A stretch of 64,000 bases of DNA from assembly GCF_002775205.1 (NCBI RefSeq), contig NC_036460.1:24074751-24138750 (forward strand), read 5' to 3'. The stretch is from Xiphophorus maculatus. Taxonomy: Eukaryota; Chordata; Actinopteri; Cyprinodontiformes; Poeciliidae. The notes beneath the pieces were generated by a model, which worked only from the letters and a program-made list of their open reading frames with translations, was not told the origin of the DNA and searched no databases. This document shows positions 44,601 to 57,002 of the stretch, one piece after another; the first letter of the stretch is position 1, and each line of letters starts with the position of its first letter. The translations under genes and the position numbers were made by a program.

Positions 44601-45225
44601 AAATAAATTCAGATGAACATGCGTGGGTTCTTCTTAAGCCAATCAGTTTCAGAGACTAAAACTGATTAGGTTAATACCTTGTCTGCCTTCCTGGACTGAA
44701 TTAGACTAATGTTTGGAAGACGCAGCGATGTTGGATGAAATTTGTATTTCTCATGCCATATTTGGTTTTAGCTCTCATCTCCTGTGCCCACGCGTGAGAA
44801 TGGGTAACCTCTTTCCTTCCCCAATTATTCCAAGAAATCCGATGTTCAAGATCTACTCGCCTCTGTGCTCTTACAGACGCTCTTCATTGGTTTATACTGA
44901 TTCCTTCCATTTCTACCCTGGTGTTCCCTGTTCACATTGTAAAGTCTTCCCTCTGCATGTACTTAAACAATCCGCATATCCAGAGTCCATTAAATCTTTT
45001 CCATGTTCAGCTTCAGGGAAGTCATTACTCCTTACAATGTAATGCATGCATTAGGCTTTATGAGGACACCCACAGAAGCAGAGGGAGTAGATGACTATTG
45101 ATTTTTATTAATGTGTGTGTTTGTCAGCTACTATATGCTTAGGTTTTACTCTGCAATACAAACAGGAAATTCACAGATTTATGGGATGATTTTGTTTTTT
45201 CTTTAATCAATACAAGCAATACATG

Positions 45226-47049
45226 TAGTGCCTTGAAAAAGTTTAGAACCTTCTTGAATATTACAACCACACACATAAGTTTTATTGGGATATGACAGTT
45301 CAACACTATAATTCAGAATTAAGTGGGAGGGAAAATGAAGAAATAAACGTCTGAAAAGAGGGATTAGCATTTGGATTCAGGCTCCTTTATTGTGACATGC
45401 TTGAATAAAATTCAGTGCAACCAACTGCTTTGAGAACTTGGTTGGTAAACAGAGGCCATCTGGGTGTAATTTAATCTCAGTATAAATCCAGCTGCTCAGG
45501 TTTGTTAGAGATCATTGGCAAACAAACAGCATCATGGAGATCAAGGAGCACAACAGAAAGGTCAAGGAGAAAGTGATGGATATTTCTTTTTTTTTTCTCC
45601 GAAGAGTTTTTGCGGCGCTAGTGGCTCGTATTTTTTCCACAGTAGGCAGACAGAAAGGAGGGTGAGGAGAGGGGGGACATGCGGCAAAGGTCGTCGGGAC
45701 CGGGAGTTGAACCCGCTACGTCCGCGTCGAGGTCTAAGGCCTCCAAACGTGGGGCGTGCTAACCCCCTGCACCGCCACAGCACGCCCCAGTGATGGATAT
45801 TTCTAAAGCAGAGATGGGTTATAAGGCAGTCTCGGCTTTGAAGCTCTCACAGCACTTTTTAAAGAGAAGGTCTTAAGGCATTTTGTCTGGAAGTTGTGGT
45901 CATCACCAATTTATCATTTATCAAAGAATGATGGGAAGAAAGTTTTATAAACATAGTGGTGGCTGGATCATGCTGAAGGGAAGCGTTTTTTTTAAGCAGG
46001 GACAGGAAAGGGTGTAAGCCCACCCCTGAGGTCAGATTCAAATTTATGATTTAAAATTCTGAAAACCTGTGAGAATCTGTGACAAGTCTTGAAAATTGCT
46101 GTGCATCCAGTTGGACAGAGCTTGATTTTTTTTGTTTTTGCAAGATGGTCTTAAAAATCCATGCCACACTTTTAAGAAGTGTATTATAGGGCAATACAAT
46201 ACAGTAATGGTTCAGCAAGTATTTATGTTTTAAAGTCACGGTTTGGTATGTTTTCAGTATACCACAAGCAAGAAAAATAAATCAGGTTTTTTGGTGTGTA
46301 AACATTTTTTTTTCCAATTTTTGAAGCTAATTTGATTTTATTATGGGGTTTTTTTTAATGAAAAGAGGAATTTAGTACTGGTAGCTGGATGGATACACAG
46401 ATTATGCAACCATAACCACTTGAAAACAGTTAATGTTAATATTTACACATTTCTAAGTAAGACTGCTCGTAGGAGAATATAACAAGTGAAAATCACTTTG
46501 GAGTTGTTTTGATATTTTGACATGCTAGTGTCCGAGCTGAACCTGACTGCATCATAGTCCGCTGTTTGGAAAATCCCCTTTCATTGTCTTCCAACTTGCA
46601 TTTCATATAATGTTTGGAGTGTGGGCCTACTGGACGCTACAGGTAGCCATTTGGACGTAGGCTGATTTTTCTCCTATTCCAGTGTTATGATTCAGCTTGA
46701 TGTTGCTTCATGTGAGTAATTCAGTTCAGAGCAAGCTCAGATGCTTACTGAAATAAAGTCAACATTTGTAGGTGCAAGAAAAATCTTAACATTCCCAAAT
46801 ATCAGAGTTTAGTGTTGTTCCCTGTTTCGTTTTTCACTTTCTAAAGTTTCGCTTCCGTGTTCAAGCATAAAACCACTGTAACGTTTTTTTTGTTTTTGGT
46901 TCTTTTTTTTTTAAAAAAACCATAACTTTGTTTCTGTTCCATCCAATTCACAATAATGCACTCCTTTATGTTAGTCTACCACATGACATCCTATATTAAC
47001 TAAGTATGAAAAAGTTGAAAGGACATAAATAGATTTGTAAGACACTGTA
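45226..47049 (+). mobile_element. Tc1-like remnant interrupted by a SINE
   Basis: Starts TAGTGCCTTGAAAAAGTTTA and contains the usual Tc1 leader 'GTGTAATTTAATCTCAGTAT' (about 45465) and 'GTTTGTTAGAGATCATTGGC'. Its downstream parts include 'GGTGGCTGGATCATG' (45960), 'CTTGAAAATTGCTGTGCATC' (46090) and a terminal 'AAGACACTGTA' near 47048. The SINE at 45588-45788 splits it. A second foreign piece with 'TCACGGTTTGGTATG' lies near 46235. No transposase frame survives. Confidence 0.65.
45588..45788 (-). mobile_element. tRNA-derived SINE, copy 3, nested in the Tc1 remnant
   Basis: The minus strand begins GGGGCGTGCTGTGGCGGTGC and carries the same B-box region (GCGGGTTCAACTCCCGG) as copies 1 and 2. Its 3' half is diverged and ends in an A-run. 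A perfect 16-bp duplication, AGTGATGGATATTTCT, is present at 45572-45587 and 45789-45804. This proves insertion into the Tc1 sequence. Confidence 0.9.
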
Positions 47050-47931
47050 GAAGAAAGCTTGTATGCAATTCTGTTAGAGAAAATCTGTTGGGGGTGTGCA
47101 ATTTTATCTGTGACTATCAGGACTGAGATGAAGAGACTGGCACTTTGTTATTGAAGTTATAAATCCAGCGTCTGTGTCTAATATGACTGCCAGATAAAGT
47201 GGGCGAGGCCGAGAAGGAGGAGGATATATATCGAAGCCCTGAAATTAGACTGTGATGGAGCATGATCAGGGGAGTAGAGCGATGATAAATTAAAGCCGGG
47301 GCTGGAGGGAGGAAGTGATGATACGAACAGGCTGCAGCTTTCACGCAGCGAAACATCAACATCAGGTTCTTCCATGCATGCTTCTCCTGCTAAACGAGTC
47401 AGAACTCCAGGCGTCGCTCTGCTCCTTATTCATTCTTATTTATGGGCGTCCCAATTATAAGCCTGCTGCTTTTTGCCTCTCGGTGTGCCATACGTGTGTG
47501 GTAATTATCTGGATATGAAAAATAGGGATACAAATATGTTCCCTGTAAGGCTGAAGGGTTTTATAGATGCGGTGGTGTTTAGCTGAAAGGGTCTCTCCTG
47601 CCAAGGACGGCAGCTGTATGGAGATGAGAGCGGCCGTGAATGGATGGTCACGAGGAGAGATGAATGAAGTCCAGGAAGCCGTCGACTCCGGATGCCGGAA
47701 GAAATTCTGTGCGGTGTTTTGTGTGGCTTTGAAAACGACTGCAACAATTTTATCTGCGTTTTTATTGCGGCTGCACAATAAAAGGAGAACAAATAATTGC
47801 AAGTCGTTGAATGGGGACTGCCTCATATTTCTCACTCGTTTTATCGCCACCACTTTTTGTAGGCTAAAGCATTTTCATCAAGATTCCACAACCTATCGAG
47901 TATCTAAGTAGGTCTTTGTGATTAGGCTTGT

Positions 47932-48100
47932 CACGATGACAAGTTTTGCTGGATGATAAACCATCCCAGAGGTTATTGTGATATACGATAATGTTAAGAC
48001 TATTTTCAGGTAATATATTGATAATGGCACAATAACACAAATTCACCCTCTCAAAGACAAATGACAAGAAATTTTTATTAAGAACACTTAACATGGGAAT
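47932..48100. mobile_element. MITE fragment of the 'CTTGTCACGAT' type
   Basis: GGCTTGTCACGATGACAAGT, followed by GATAAACCATCCCAGAGG and GATATACGATAATG, is the left part of a MITE common in fish. The right terminus was not found. Confidence 0.45.
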
Positions 48101-50243
48101 TGGAAGATATTTTAAATATAAAATAAATTGGATTATAAAGTCTAAAAAAATTGCTCTTCAAAAAATAGTAATCATGAGAATGGATATTATTGAGCTCATT
48201 TTAATTTACTATAACTAACTGATAACTAACTAACTTAATGCAACAAGTTTATTTGCACAACTTGCTGTTTTTACTCTATACTGTGCCAGTCTAATTTTTA
48301 TCATTATGAACACTAGAGCCACGGCAACCGAAGATATTGTAGACAATAAATTACAACAAAGACTGCTTGCATCTTTCCTGATAAAGAAAATGAAATGATA
48401 AAACATGTTGATCTTTTATTTTTAGACTTGTTCTCCAATTTAGATTACATTGCTTTAGAGAAACAAAACCCCCCCAATTCAAAGTTTGGCAAAAAATATG
48501 CTTTGATGCAAAGGTTTAAAAATTCTTGGATTATTTAAATCTGTTGGATTATAAACTGTTGCCTAGCGAAGAACCCTCAATCTGTTTTTGTAGTTGAAAA
48601 AGCCCATAAAATAAGCGAACTTGGCATTTCTCAAATCTGAAATCGGCCAGAAAAAGTCTTATTGATGCATACTATGGAAAACTGTTTAGATTAATTAGTT
48701 ATGGACATCAGCGTTGTACTTTGTTGGTAATTAAATTTTAATTTGAAGCTAACACGCTGCTTTATTCCAGTTAGATTTCTCTTTGTGACGCAACATGTGT
48801 CAGGAGAATATTTTGGTTAACTTGGATGAGCAGGAGGTGAAATTTGCTAGCATTGGAATCATATAGAGAAAAAGAAACACGTTGATTAGATAAAAACAAC
48901 TTTTGGTTTGCTTTTCGTCAGACTCTGCTGTTTTAAATCCGACTTTTTCACCTCTTATTCTTTTTGGTTCCCCTTCTATGCCTAACTGCAGTAGTACTCT
49001 TTGTACTCCATCTCTATTTATCGACTTTGTTTTTTGATGAAAGCAGACGATGTCTCGACGTGAAGAACGGAGGAGGCGAGCAGTGAGAGGTGTGCAAGTT
49101 CAGCTTCTGCCTTTTTTTTTTCTTTTTTGATGACCGCATAACTATTAATCACTCTTTCAATCAAAGCTGAAAAGAGTGCAAAGAACAAGGCATTACCGAG
49201 AGTGACTGATGGGGAATTGGTGAATAAATGTGCGCAGTTTCGCAGTGAATTGAGAGAAATGTAAATGGCAATTTCAGATCAGAGTCTGAATGGGCGAAGT
49301 GAAAGTGTGTGTGGGAGAGACGGCGCATCGGAGCAATGAGCTGTGAAGACGTAGGAGACTAAGCCGGAGAGTCGAGATGATTGATGCGCGGCGACAAAGG
49401 TCTTCAATTGTCTCTCCCCCATCAGCACCTTTAATGGCTTACAAGGAAATAACAGTGAGGGGATTCATGCTCCCACTTTAATGAAGTTGAGGAGAAATGA
49501 GTTTCATTTGCAGTCTTTTTAATTATTTATAGATTCTTTGATGCCTCTTTGTAGCAAACATTCTTGGCTGCAGAAGGGCAGCCTAGAAAACACACTTTGT
49601 TTCTCTCTATGTGACTTTGTTCGACGTTCAGCACACACCGATTTGTTTAAGCTTTGACGAAAGTTTTTCAACTCAGGGACTCAGGTGTATCTTAATACAC
49701 TTGAATTTCATTAAAAACTGACTTAATTTTAAGCATCTGATTTTGTCAATTTTGACGATTATTGCTTACAGCCAGGGGAAACTGCATATTAGAATATTGA
49801 GAGAATGTTGAAAACAGGATGTTTAAGACACAAACGTTATATGATGGCCATCACTGATGCATTCCACAAGTAGGGTGAGTCTAATATGCTAAAAAAAAAA
49901 AAAAAGCCAAATTCTAAAAGAATCTTGCCGTTCTGATTGATGTATCAAAGCATTTAATGGAATATTAAATGGAAGAAAAACCTGGTTGAAGAAAGGCTTT
50001 TAAGGAGAAATATTTTGCGCTGTTGCTCAGTGGTTTAAGCTCCTTTTTTCAGCTTTGTATTTTAGTAGAAAAAAGATGCGATGATGAAAGTTTCTACAGT
50101 GAGTGATAATTTGGGAAGCCATATCATCTGCCAGGGTTTTAGAGCACTTCCTCCTTCCGTCTGCTGACGAGCTTTATAGAGATGCTGACGTCATTTTCCA
50201 GCCGAACTTAAAAACTGCTTAGAATCAAGAATCTATCGCCTCC

Positions 50244-50772
50244 ATGTTGAGCTGCATTGATGTAGTAAGAGAGTGCTTGCATTCTAAAACCAGGAAGATA
50301 GAGCACATAACACCAGTTTTAAAATCCCTACACTGGCTCCCTGTAGCTCAAAGAATAGACTTTAAAATACTGTTAGTTTATAAATCACTGAACGGCTATT
50401 GTTGTATCAACCTTCCAGACCTCTCAGGTCTTCTGGTTCTGGTCTGCTCTGCATCCCCAGAACCAGAACCAAACGAGGAGAAGCAGCTTTCAGCTTCTAT
50501 GCACCACAAATTTGGAACAAACTTCCAGAAAACTGTAAAACAGCTGAAACACTGACTTCCTTTAAATCTAGACTAAAACTCACCTGTTTAGGATTGTATT
50601 TGAAATGTAATCAATTACAAATTTAATGATGGAACTTGACTTAATGTCGTGTTTTGATTGTTGATTCTATATTGCATTGTGTTTCTGTGTTTCATATGAT
50701 GTAAAGCACTTTGAAATGCCTTGCTGCTGAAATGTGCTATACAAATAAAATTTGATTGATTGATTGATTCTT
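50244..50772 (+). mobile_element. L2-type LINE 3' end
   Basis: Two overlapping frames together read a non-LTR polyprotein C-terminus (KIEHITPVLKSLHWLPVAQR, SASMHHKFGTNF / SFYAPQIWNKLPEN), with a frameshift near 50450. The 3' UTR includes TGTAAAGCACTTTGAAATGC and ends in AAATTTGATTGATTGATTGA. Such a tail and protein ending are typical of fish L2/CR1-group LINEs; the exact clade is inferred. A diverged relative lies at 62180-62447. Confidence 0.75.
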
Positions 50773-51288
50773 AAATAGACTTAATCTTATGTATCTAAAA
50801 TGAATGTCTTAAATTCATTAAACAACATTTAAGTTTCCCTTAAATACATTAATCACAGGTCTTCAATTTTAGCGTGGCAAGATTATTTACTCTCATATAT
50901 TCTATATAGCTCATTTTACTCATGAGACTTTTCTGTCAGGCAAAAGCTTGAGTTGAATGCAGACATCTTCATTTTGTTCTGTGACTCTAGGTGGTTCAGG
51001 CTACAACTAACTAGCAGCAAATAAATCTTTGCTAGCTAGCTGTTTATGTGTATCATTGGTAAATGTAAATTTATTGCCAGTTGGCCGGACGACCTTATTC
51101 ATCACTGGGTCACTTCTGTTGCTAACCTGTACGAAGCTTTGTGCATTGTGGGCAAAACAGCTTGCCACTACTACATAAAATATGTGTTTCTCTTTTGTAC
51201 ATTTCTTTTGTGATACAGGTCTTAAATTTCATTCATAGTGGTCTTTAAATTAATTAAATTTGAAGTGGTGAAACCCTGAGTAATTCTC
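50773..51288. mobile_element. Possible MITE, related to 10658-10967
   Basis: The right end GTGAAACCCTGAG is the complement of the CAGGGTTTC start at 10658, and both contain CTTAAATT-rich segments. Boundaries and family are uncertain. Confidence 0.35.
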
Positions 51289-52376
51289 TGTGCAACACGT
51301 GGGCATGCTTTTCAGCTGACTGACATCTCTGTTCTAAAAATCACATTTTCATTGAAGAAAATTTACTTTGGGATGACATATTAATTCACCTCGAAGCATT
51401 TACAAGCACGTGTAAGATCAGTATTGTTTTAGGGTAACCTGACATGTGTTTGTGTTTTCTTCTTCAATCACATTTGCAAGAAAAAGCGGAGGCTGATGAG
51501 ACTCGCCACCCTGACAAGTGTATGAATATTTATGCAATTGATATATCAGTGTCTGCCAGAGAACACAGGCTCCAGATAGGAGGAATACAAATAAGAACAT
51601 TTCCAAGTGAGTGTGTGTCTGTGTGTGTGGGCGCAGTTGAAGATTACAGGCCTGGGAGTACATGAGCTTTTTGGGTGGGTGTAAAATCGAGGTGTTTTGT
51701 GTGTATGTCGGCATGTCAGCGAGGGAAGGGAAAGGCATAGCTGACATTTACTTAGCTCTTCTCCTCTAGGCTTTTTGTGCCCCACATTCAAAAGAGGGAG
51801 AAATAACACTCACTCCTGTCTGTGGAACTTTCCTTTTTCCTCCTCCCCGCCTCCCACCCACTGCTCCTCCTAATACAGCCTCGCTGACTCTGTTGCATTA
51901 TTCTGTTTGTTCCCAGCAAGTTGCTAAAATAAGCTCAGAGTGTGACATTAAAATAGGAGATGAAAGCCCGAGAAACGCCACCCCTACACTGGTGTACAAG
52001 GGGTACCAGATTGGGTGATGAATAAGAACCAGCTGTTCGCACCATTTGGCCAAACATGTCGCACATTAATCCAGTCTTTTGAAGGTTAATTTGGAACCTG
52101 TAAATTTGGTGCAAATTATGCATCTTCACAAACATACATGCACTTTTCCTTTCGTTAATATTGTCACTTTCTGAGGCAGCTCCCAAAGGAGAGCGGAAGA
52201 AATCGTTTACTCTAAATCTTTAATAGCACTAACTTCCTCTGCAGCTCAGCTCAAACGGATTGCCTGGGGACTCAGTTTTAATTATTTATACTCACAAAGC
52301 CTTTATCAACCAAACCTTAGGATGCTTTACAGCACAAAGTGATGTTTATTATTTATTGCCTCCAGAAATGCACATC

Positions 52377-52983
52377 GCTGGAGCTAAAACAATTATTTAC
52401 ATTAATCTAATAGTTGATTATTACAATAATCCTTAATTTATTTAGTAATCAGTTAATCGTTAACTATAGTATGCAGACTCCAAAACATGCCATTTAGATG
52501 AAAAACCTTCTTTGTTCCACCCAGAACTCCTCAAGTGGCAGTTTTAGTCTCACCTGGTTCAAATTTAGTGAAAAAAAAACCTATTTGCTGCCCAATTATT
52601 AATATGATAATCCAAACAATAGTCAACAGTCACTTTATTGATGTTTGATCAAGCAGAAAGGATTGAGATGGTCACATGTTGATGAAGCTTTCATATATAT
52701 ATATATATATATATTAGCTGCAGATGCATTTTTTGCTGCAAAAGACCAAGCATACACTAAAGGAATGCAGTGTTGTTACATTTAAAGCAATAAAATTTTT
52801 ATTTTCTTATATAAAAAAGGAATTGAATAAAACCGTTTGCATTTTCTTATGCGTTTTTAATATTGTATAAAACAAGCTTACGTAAATAAATGAACTCTGC
52901 AGGATGTGCAAAATTTTTCGATCCGATTACTCGTTGATAGAATAATCGGTAATTTAACAACAGATTGTCAGCTGCAGCCCTAC
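52377..52983. mobile_element. AT-rich hAT-like MITE, copy B
   Basis: Shares interior CCTCAAGTGGCAGTTTTAGT and CACCTGGTTCAAAT with copy A at 40421, and ends in TCAGCTGCAGCCCTA. It contains a TA microsatellite (52693-52714). Confidence 0.65.
52693..52714. repeat. (TA)n microsatellite
   Basis: Perfect TA tract inside MITE copy B. Confidence 0.9.
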
Positions 52984-53059
52984 ACATACAGCTGATGGCA
53001 ACCAGTAACGCTCAAAAATACCCAAATTAAATCTCACAGAGTCAAAAATACGACCTCCA

Positions 53060-53268
53060 GGGCGTGCCGTGGTGGCGTAGTGGTTAGCGCGACCCGTATT
53101 TGGAGGCCTTGAGTCCTCGACGCGGCCGTCGCAGGTTCGACTCCCGGACCTGATGACATTTGCCGCATGTCTTCCCCCCTCTCCTTCGCCGTTTCCTGTC
53201 AGCCTACTAACATATAAGGGACACTAGAACCCACAAAAGACCCCCTGGAGGGGTAAAAAAATAAAATA
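53060..53268 (+). mobile_element. tRNA-derived SINE, copy 2
   Basis: Very similar to copy 1 over its full length, including GTAGTGGTTAGCG, GGTTCGACTCC and GGAGGGG. Flanked by a 16-bp duplication with one mismatch (AAAAATACGACCTCCA / AAAAATACAACCTCCA) at 53044-53059 and 53269-53284. Confidence 0.9.
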
Positions 53269-55741
53269 AAAAATACAACCTCCAAAAGTGTACATCCGGT
53301 TTGAGCATCGACAGCTATGAAAACTTACCCAACAGGTCAAATAATGTGCGGAATTTGTTTGCACGGCACATATAATATGATATGCTACCAAATAAAGTGT
53401 TCCTTTGTGATGGCAATGTTGCATGCATTGATACTGATATGAAAATAGTTTTTTTATTCGCTGGGAACTTTGAAAAGACATTCAGCTAATCTTTTTTTTT
53501 ACCTTTAAGCATTACGAAGCAATTAATAAAACAAGAAGAGGCTTTCTATTTCTGCATGGAGAGCTGTGTGACTATGAACTCCCTCAGGTTTTTCTTTCCC
53601 ACTGAGCAGGAGAAAATGAAGAGAAGCAAATGTCAGCATTATTCTCTACACACCTTACAGAGTGTGTGTAAACAAGACCAGAGGTAGGACTGGAGGTCTG
53701 TAGGACAAACGCTGCTCTAATAGATGTCACAGGACAAGCCTACGGAGTCTCGTTCTCTTCTCTTTTGTTTTCTCTAAATCTTAAGCGTTTATTAAAATAT
53801 AAATGCCAACTTATAATAGCGCTGCTGTCGTTTGTATTACACCAACATCCATGAAGTGAAGGTTATCGGAGAAGTGCTTAGCTAAACCCTTTAGGTCCTG
53901 AACTGAAACGGTCTTCTTGTCTTACATCTGTTCATTTCTAAAAACTGCTGGTGTTCAATAATTAGGCTGCTTACTGTCATCGTTCTGCATCATGCACATT
54001 TGGGTAAACAGTTTTACTACGGCTGACGGCATTATAACCTTGAAGCAACTGTATGCGTCAGTATTTGATTTACCAAATCAACAACTAAGAGAGTGATGAG
54101 ACACAATATTGAATTCACAAAAATGAGATGAGATTTTAATACTTTTAAGAAAACTTCAGATTGTTCCTGCAAAAAGTTCTCTATTCTTCATTTTTATATA
54201 CTTTACCACAAACTGAAACTTTTTCATTTTCAAATTTCTTTCTGTCTCTTGGGACCATAGAGTTATTTGTAGTCTCCCACTGATTTGTGCCTTGAATATC
54301 TGATTTTAATTTTTGTCTGCTCAGGTTTTTGGTGGCCTTAATTGAAATAAGACGACCTGAACTTCAGCTGTAACCTGACGCAATTTTTTAAAGGACAGCT
54401 CCGTCTTTCAGTCTTTGTGCAAAAAAATATATCATCCAGCTATTAATAAAGTCAAACAGTCGTCCCTGCAATTTATCCTGCAACTTTGAGACTTTGCTCC
54501 ATTTACTTTTACCTCCATTTTTCCAGCTCCTATCAGATTATAGCCGTCTTAAATGCTTTTGGAGCAAGAAGCTCGTATGATGTTTTTATTTGCTCACTTT
54601 CATAATGGGGATGAGTGATGTTTATACAACATTATTTGATTTCTTGCAGCAGAAGTAAAGGCGTGGGATGTTGTGTGGTTGTTTATGATAATAATAGACT
54701 CGCTGAAGGTGTGGGCTGAGAAAGTACTCGGATCACTCTCCCTGTTGCAGAATTCACACTTTTTACTGTAATTTTATAGTTGACAGTAAATACCTTTAAT
54801 TATCTGTTGTAAAACCTTTCCTCAGAGGTGGCCAGAAGAAAAATCTCCAAGTGGTTTTATGCTACTATTTAATCTTCAGTGAAGATTAGAGAAGTCATCC
54901 TTTGGTGCAAAGCAGCAGTGTACTTTTTTTTTTTTTTTTAATCACTCCCACAGATGCGAGAAATTCATAAGCAGAACGAAGGAGGAAATGATTCTCTGTT
55001 CTTTCTCTCTCTCCATTTATTTTCCTCGTTCCACAATCTTTTTTTTTCTCTCACCCGAACCGCTCATATAAAACATTTTTATTGCAGTGGCTTCCTTTCT
55101 CTCACGTCCTGCTTTTATTTTTCACCTCCGTCCCGTTTTTGCCGGTGTGCTTTACCGATCCACGTCAGCTGTCGTTCTTCTAATTGCTGCACTTTTCTTC
55201 TGTGAGTTATGTTTGCGATGTGCGAAGCACCGAGTCAGATGTTATTAAAGCTTCTTCTATTTCTGGCACACAGAAGTGCAGCTCTTCACACCTTCGCTGC
55301 ACACCGCACAACACTTTGGATTCGCTGCTTTTACGGTACACCATCGTATGTTTTCCATTTTCACAAAACATGAAAGCGCCTCATTGCTTAGTGGGTGGCA
55401 TCGCATGTCATGGAAGCCACAGTCACCCTCTGGCAGCTGTTTGCGTGTTTGAGCAAAGGGGTTGCTGTCAAATTTAGGAAGGAAACAGTGTCTGAAATTG
55501 AAGGTGTTGCGTTTTGGGATATAATGTTGGTAGATTCTACAAAAAGTCAGGAAGGAGACGGCAGATATATTTTAGATAATTTACAGTGAAATCCGTACCT
55601 GATCTACCTGCCTTAACGCACATTAACTCTTGTTTGCAAAACATTGGGGAAGTTCAACCCCAACCAAATTATCTGCCATTACCATAGAAGTTGGATTTCA
55701 GTATGGTCTACTACGTAGAGATATTTTAATAGTTTAGACCT

Positions 55742-55890
55742 GGGGTGCCCAAAGTGTGTACTGGAGGGCGGGCATTCTGCATGTTTTAGTTCTCTCCCTG
55801 GTGGTAGTAGCAACCTCCTCAGCATGTCAATGTTGTCCTTCTAATAAGCCATCATTTGATCCAGGTGCGTTTAACCAGGGAGAGATCTAA
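55742..55890. mobile_element. Possible MITE left end
   Basis: TGGGGTGCCCAAAGTGTGTA and a following GGGCGGGC segment look like a hAT MITE terminus. No matching right end was found. Confidence 0.3.
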
Positions 55891-56515
55891 AACAAGCTTC
55901 CACATTACAGAGGACCTCTCCCCTCCAACTCCTCCACTCTGCTCCTTCAGACTAGCCAGTAGCAATTAGCAAACACCTGCTGGAACTGCGTGTCTGCTGA
56001 GCTCATTATAAGAGCTACTTCTCAGTGCATTGCTGGTAAAAACGTTATTAAAGGGTTAATAGAGGAATAATGTTGTGATGATTCCCTGAAGGTGGAGAGT
56101 TGGAAAGAGCAGGGCTTATTTTTTAAAGAGACAGAGGCGTTAAATTACAAAGTCAAATTTCTTTCAAGTCATATTTAATATACAGCATTTTTATAACAAC
56201 TGAGCGTAACATACTTACTAGATTGTTCTATAAAATGATACCAGGTGGCTGGAGAACACAATACTACCCCTTTAATCTTGTTTGACACAACATCAGACTG
56301 AATAGGTTGCTTAGTTCTCTTCCTGTGAACTAAATATCAGTCTATTAGAGTCTATATCCAGGTCAGTGACACAGACAGGCAGCTCTTTGTCTCAGGTTAC
56401 GCTATGGATTACCCAGACAGCCTCCTTCCAAAGTCTGTTTGGGTTTAATATGAGTTTCACCTCTTCTAATGGATCTGGCGGTCAAAGGAAGGACACACGG
56501 CTCTCTTTTACTCAG

Positions 56516-56517
<2 letters not shown>

Positions 56518-56603
<86 letters not shown>
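56518..56603. repeat. (TG)n(CGTG)n(TG)n compound microsatellite
   Basis: A (TG) tract, a central block of GCGT repeats, then another (TG) tract. Such alternating purine-pyrimidine DNA can adopt Z-form. It generates the Val/Cys-rich and Thr/His-rich open frames in this area. Confidence 0.95.
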
Positions 56604-56605
<2 letters not shown>

Positions 56606-56924
56606 CAAGTGGAGAGGTGTGCTGACAAGTCTGCTCACTCCCTGAATGTGAATTGCCTCTGATAAAGTTCTCTTCGTATTTTTATAGGCCTGGGTCGTCA
56701 CTGTTTGCGTAAAGTTGTGTATCTGTCTGGGCGTGAATTCGGAGCTGAAGACTTGGAGTCGCATGACGGTCACCTTTGTAGTAAAACCTGCTTTATAGGA
56801 AGCAGAAGGAGTCAACAACCTTCTGAGGCAGGGCTTTGGGTTTGAGGGGCCTTGAAATGAGACATCTGCCGAGGTGGGACATATGTCGAGCCTGTCGGTA
56901 CCTTTGACAGCTGTAACTGTGGTT

Positions 56925-57002
56925 ACCAGATGTTCTGGTAAGCAGAACATCTGGTTGTACGTGACAATCGTACGAGTGTCACGATTGTATGTGACACTCG
57001 TA
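56925..57002. repeat. Two adjacent perfect 12-bp inverted repeats
   Basis: ACCAGATGTTCT (56925-56936) pairs with AGAACATCTGGT (56944-56955). TACGAGTGTCAC (56971-56982) pairs with GTGACACTCGTA (56991-57002). Between them the words GTGACAATCGTACGAG and GTCACGATTG form a third, overlapping imperfect palindrome. Confidence 0.85.

Noticed and set aside
45515-45793. Open frames on both strands around 45.5-45.8 kb
   Set aside because: Both cover the nested SINE and its junctions.
56402-56950. Minus-strand frame of 182 codons
   Set aside because: Its core is a Thr/His repeat from the TG microsatellite, with no homology on either side.
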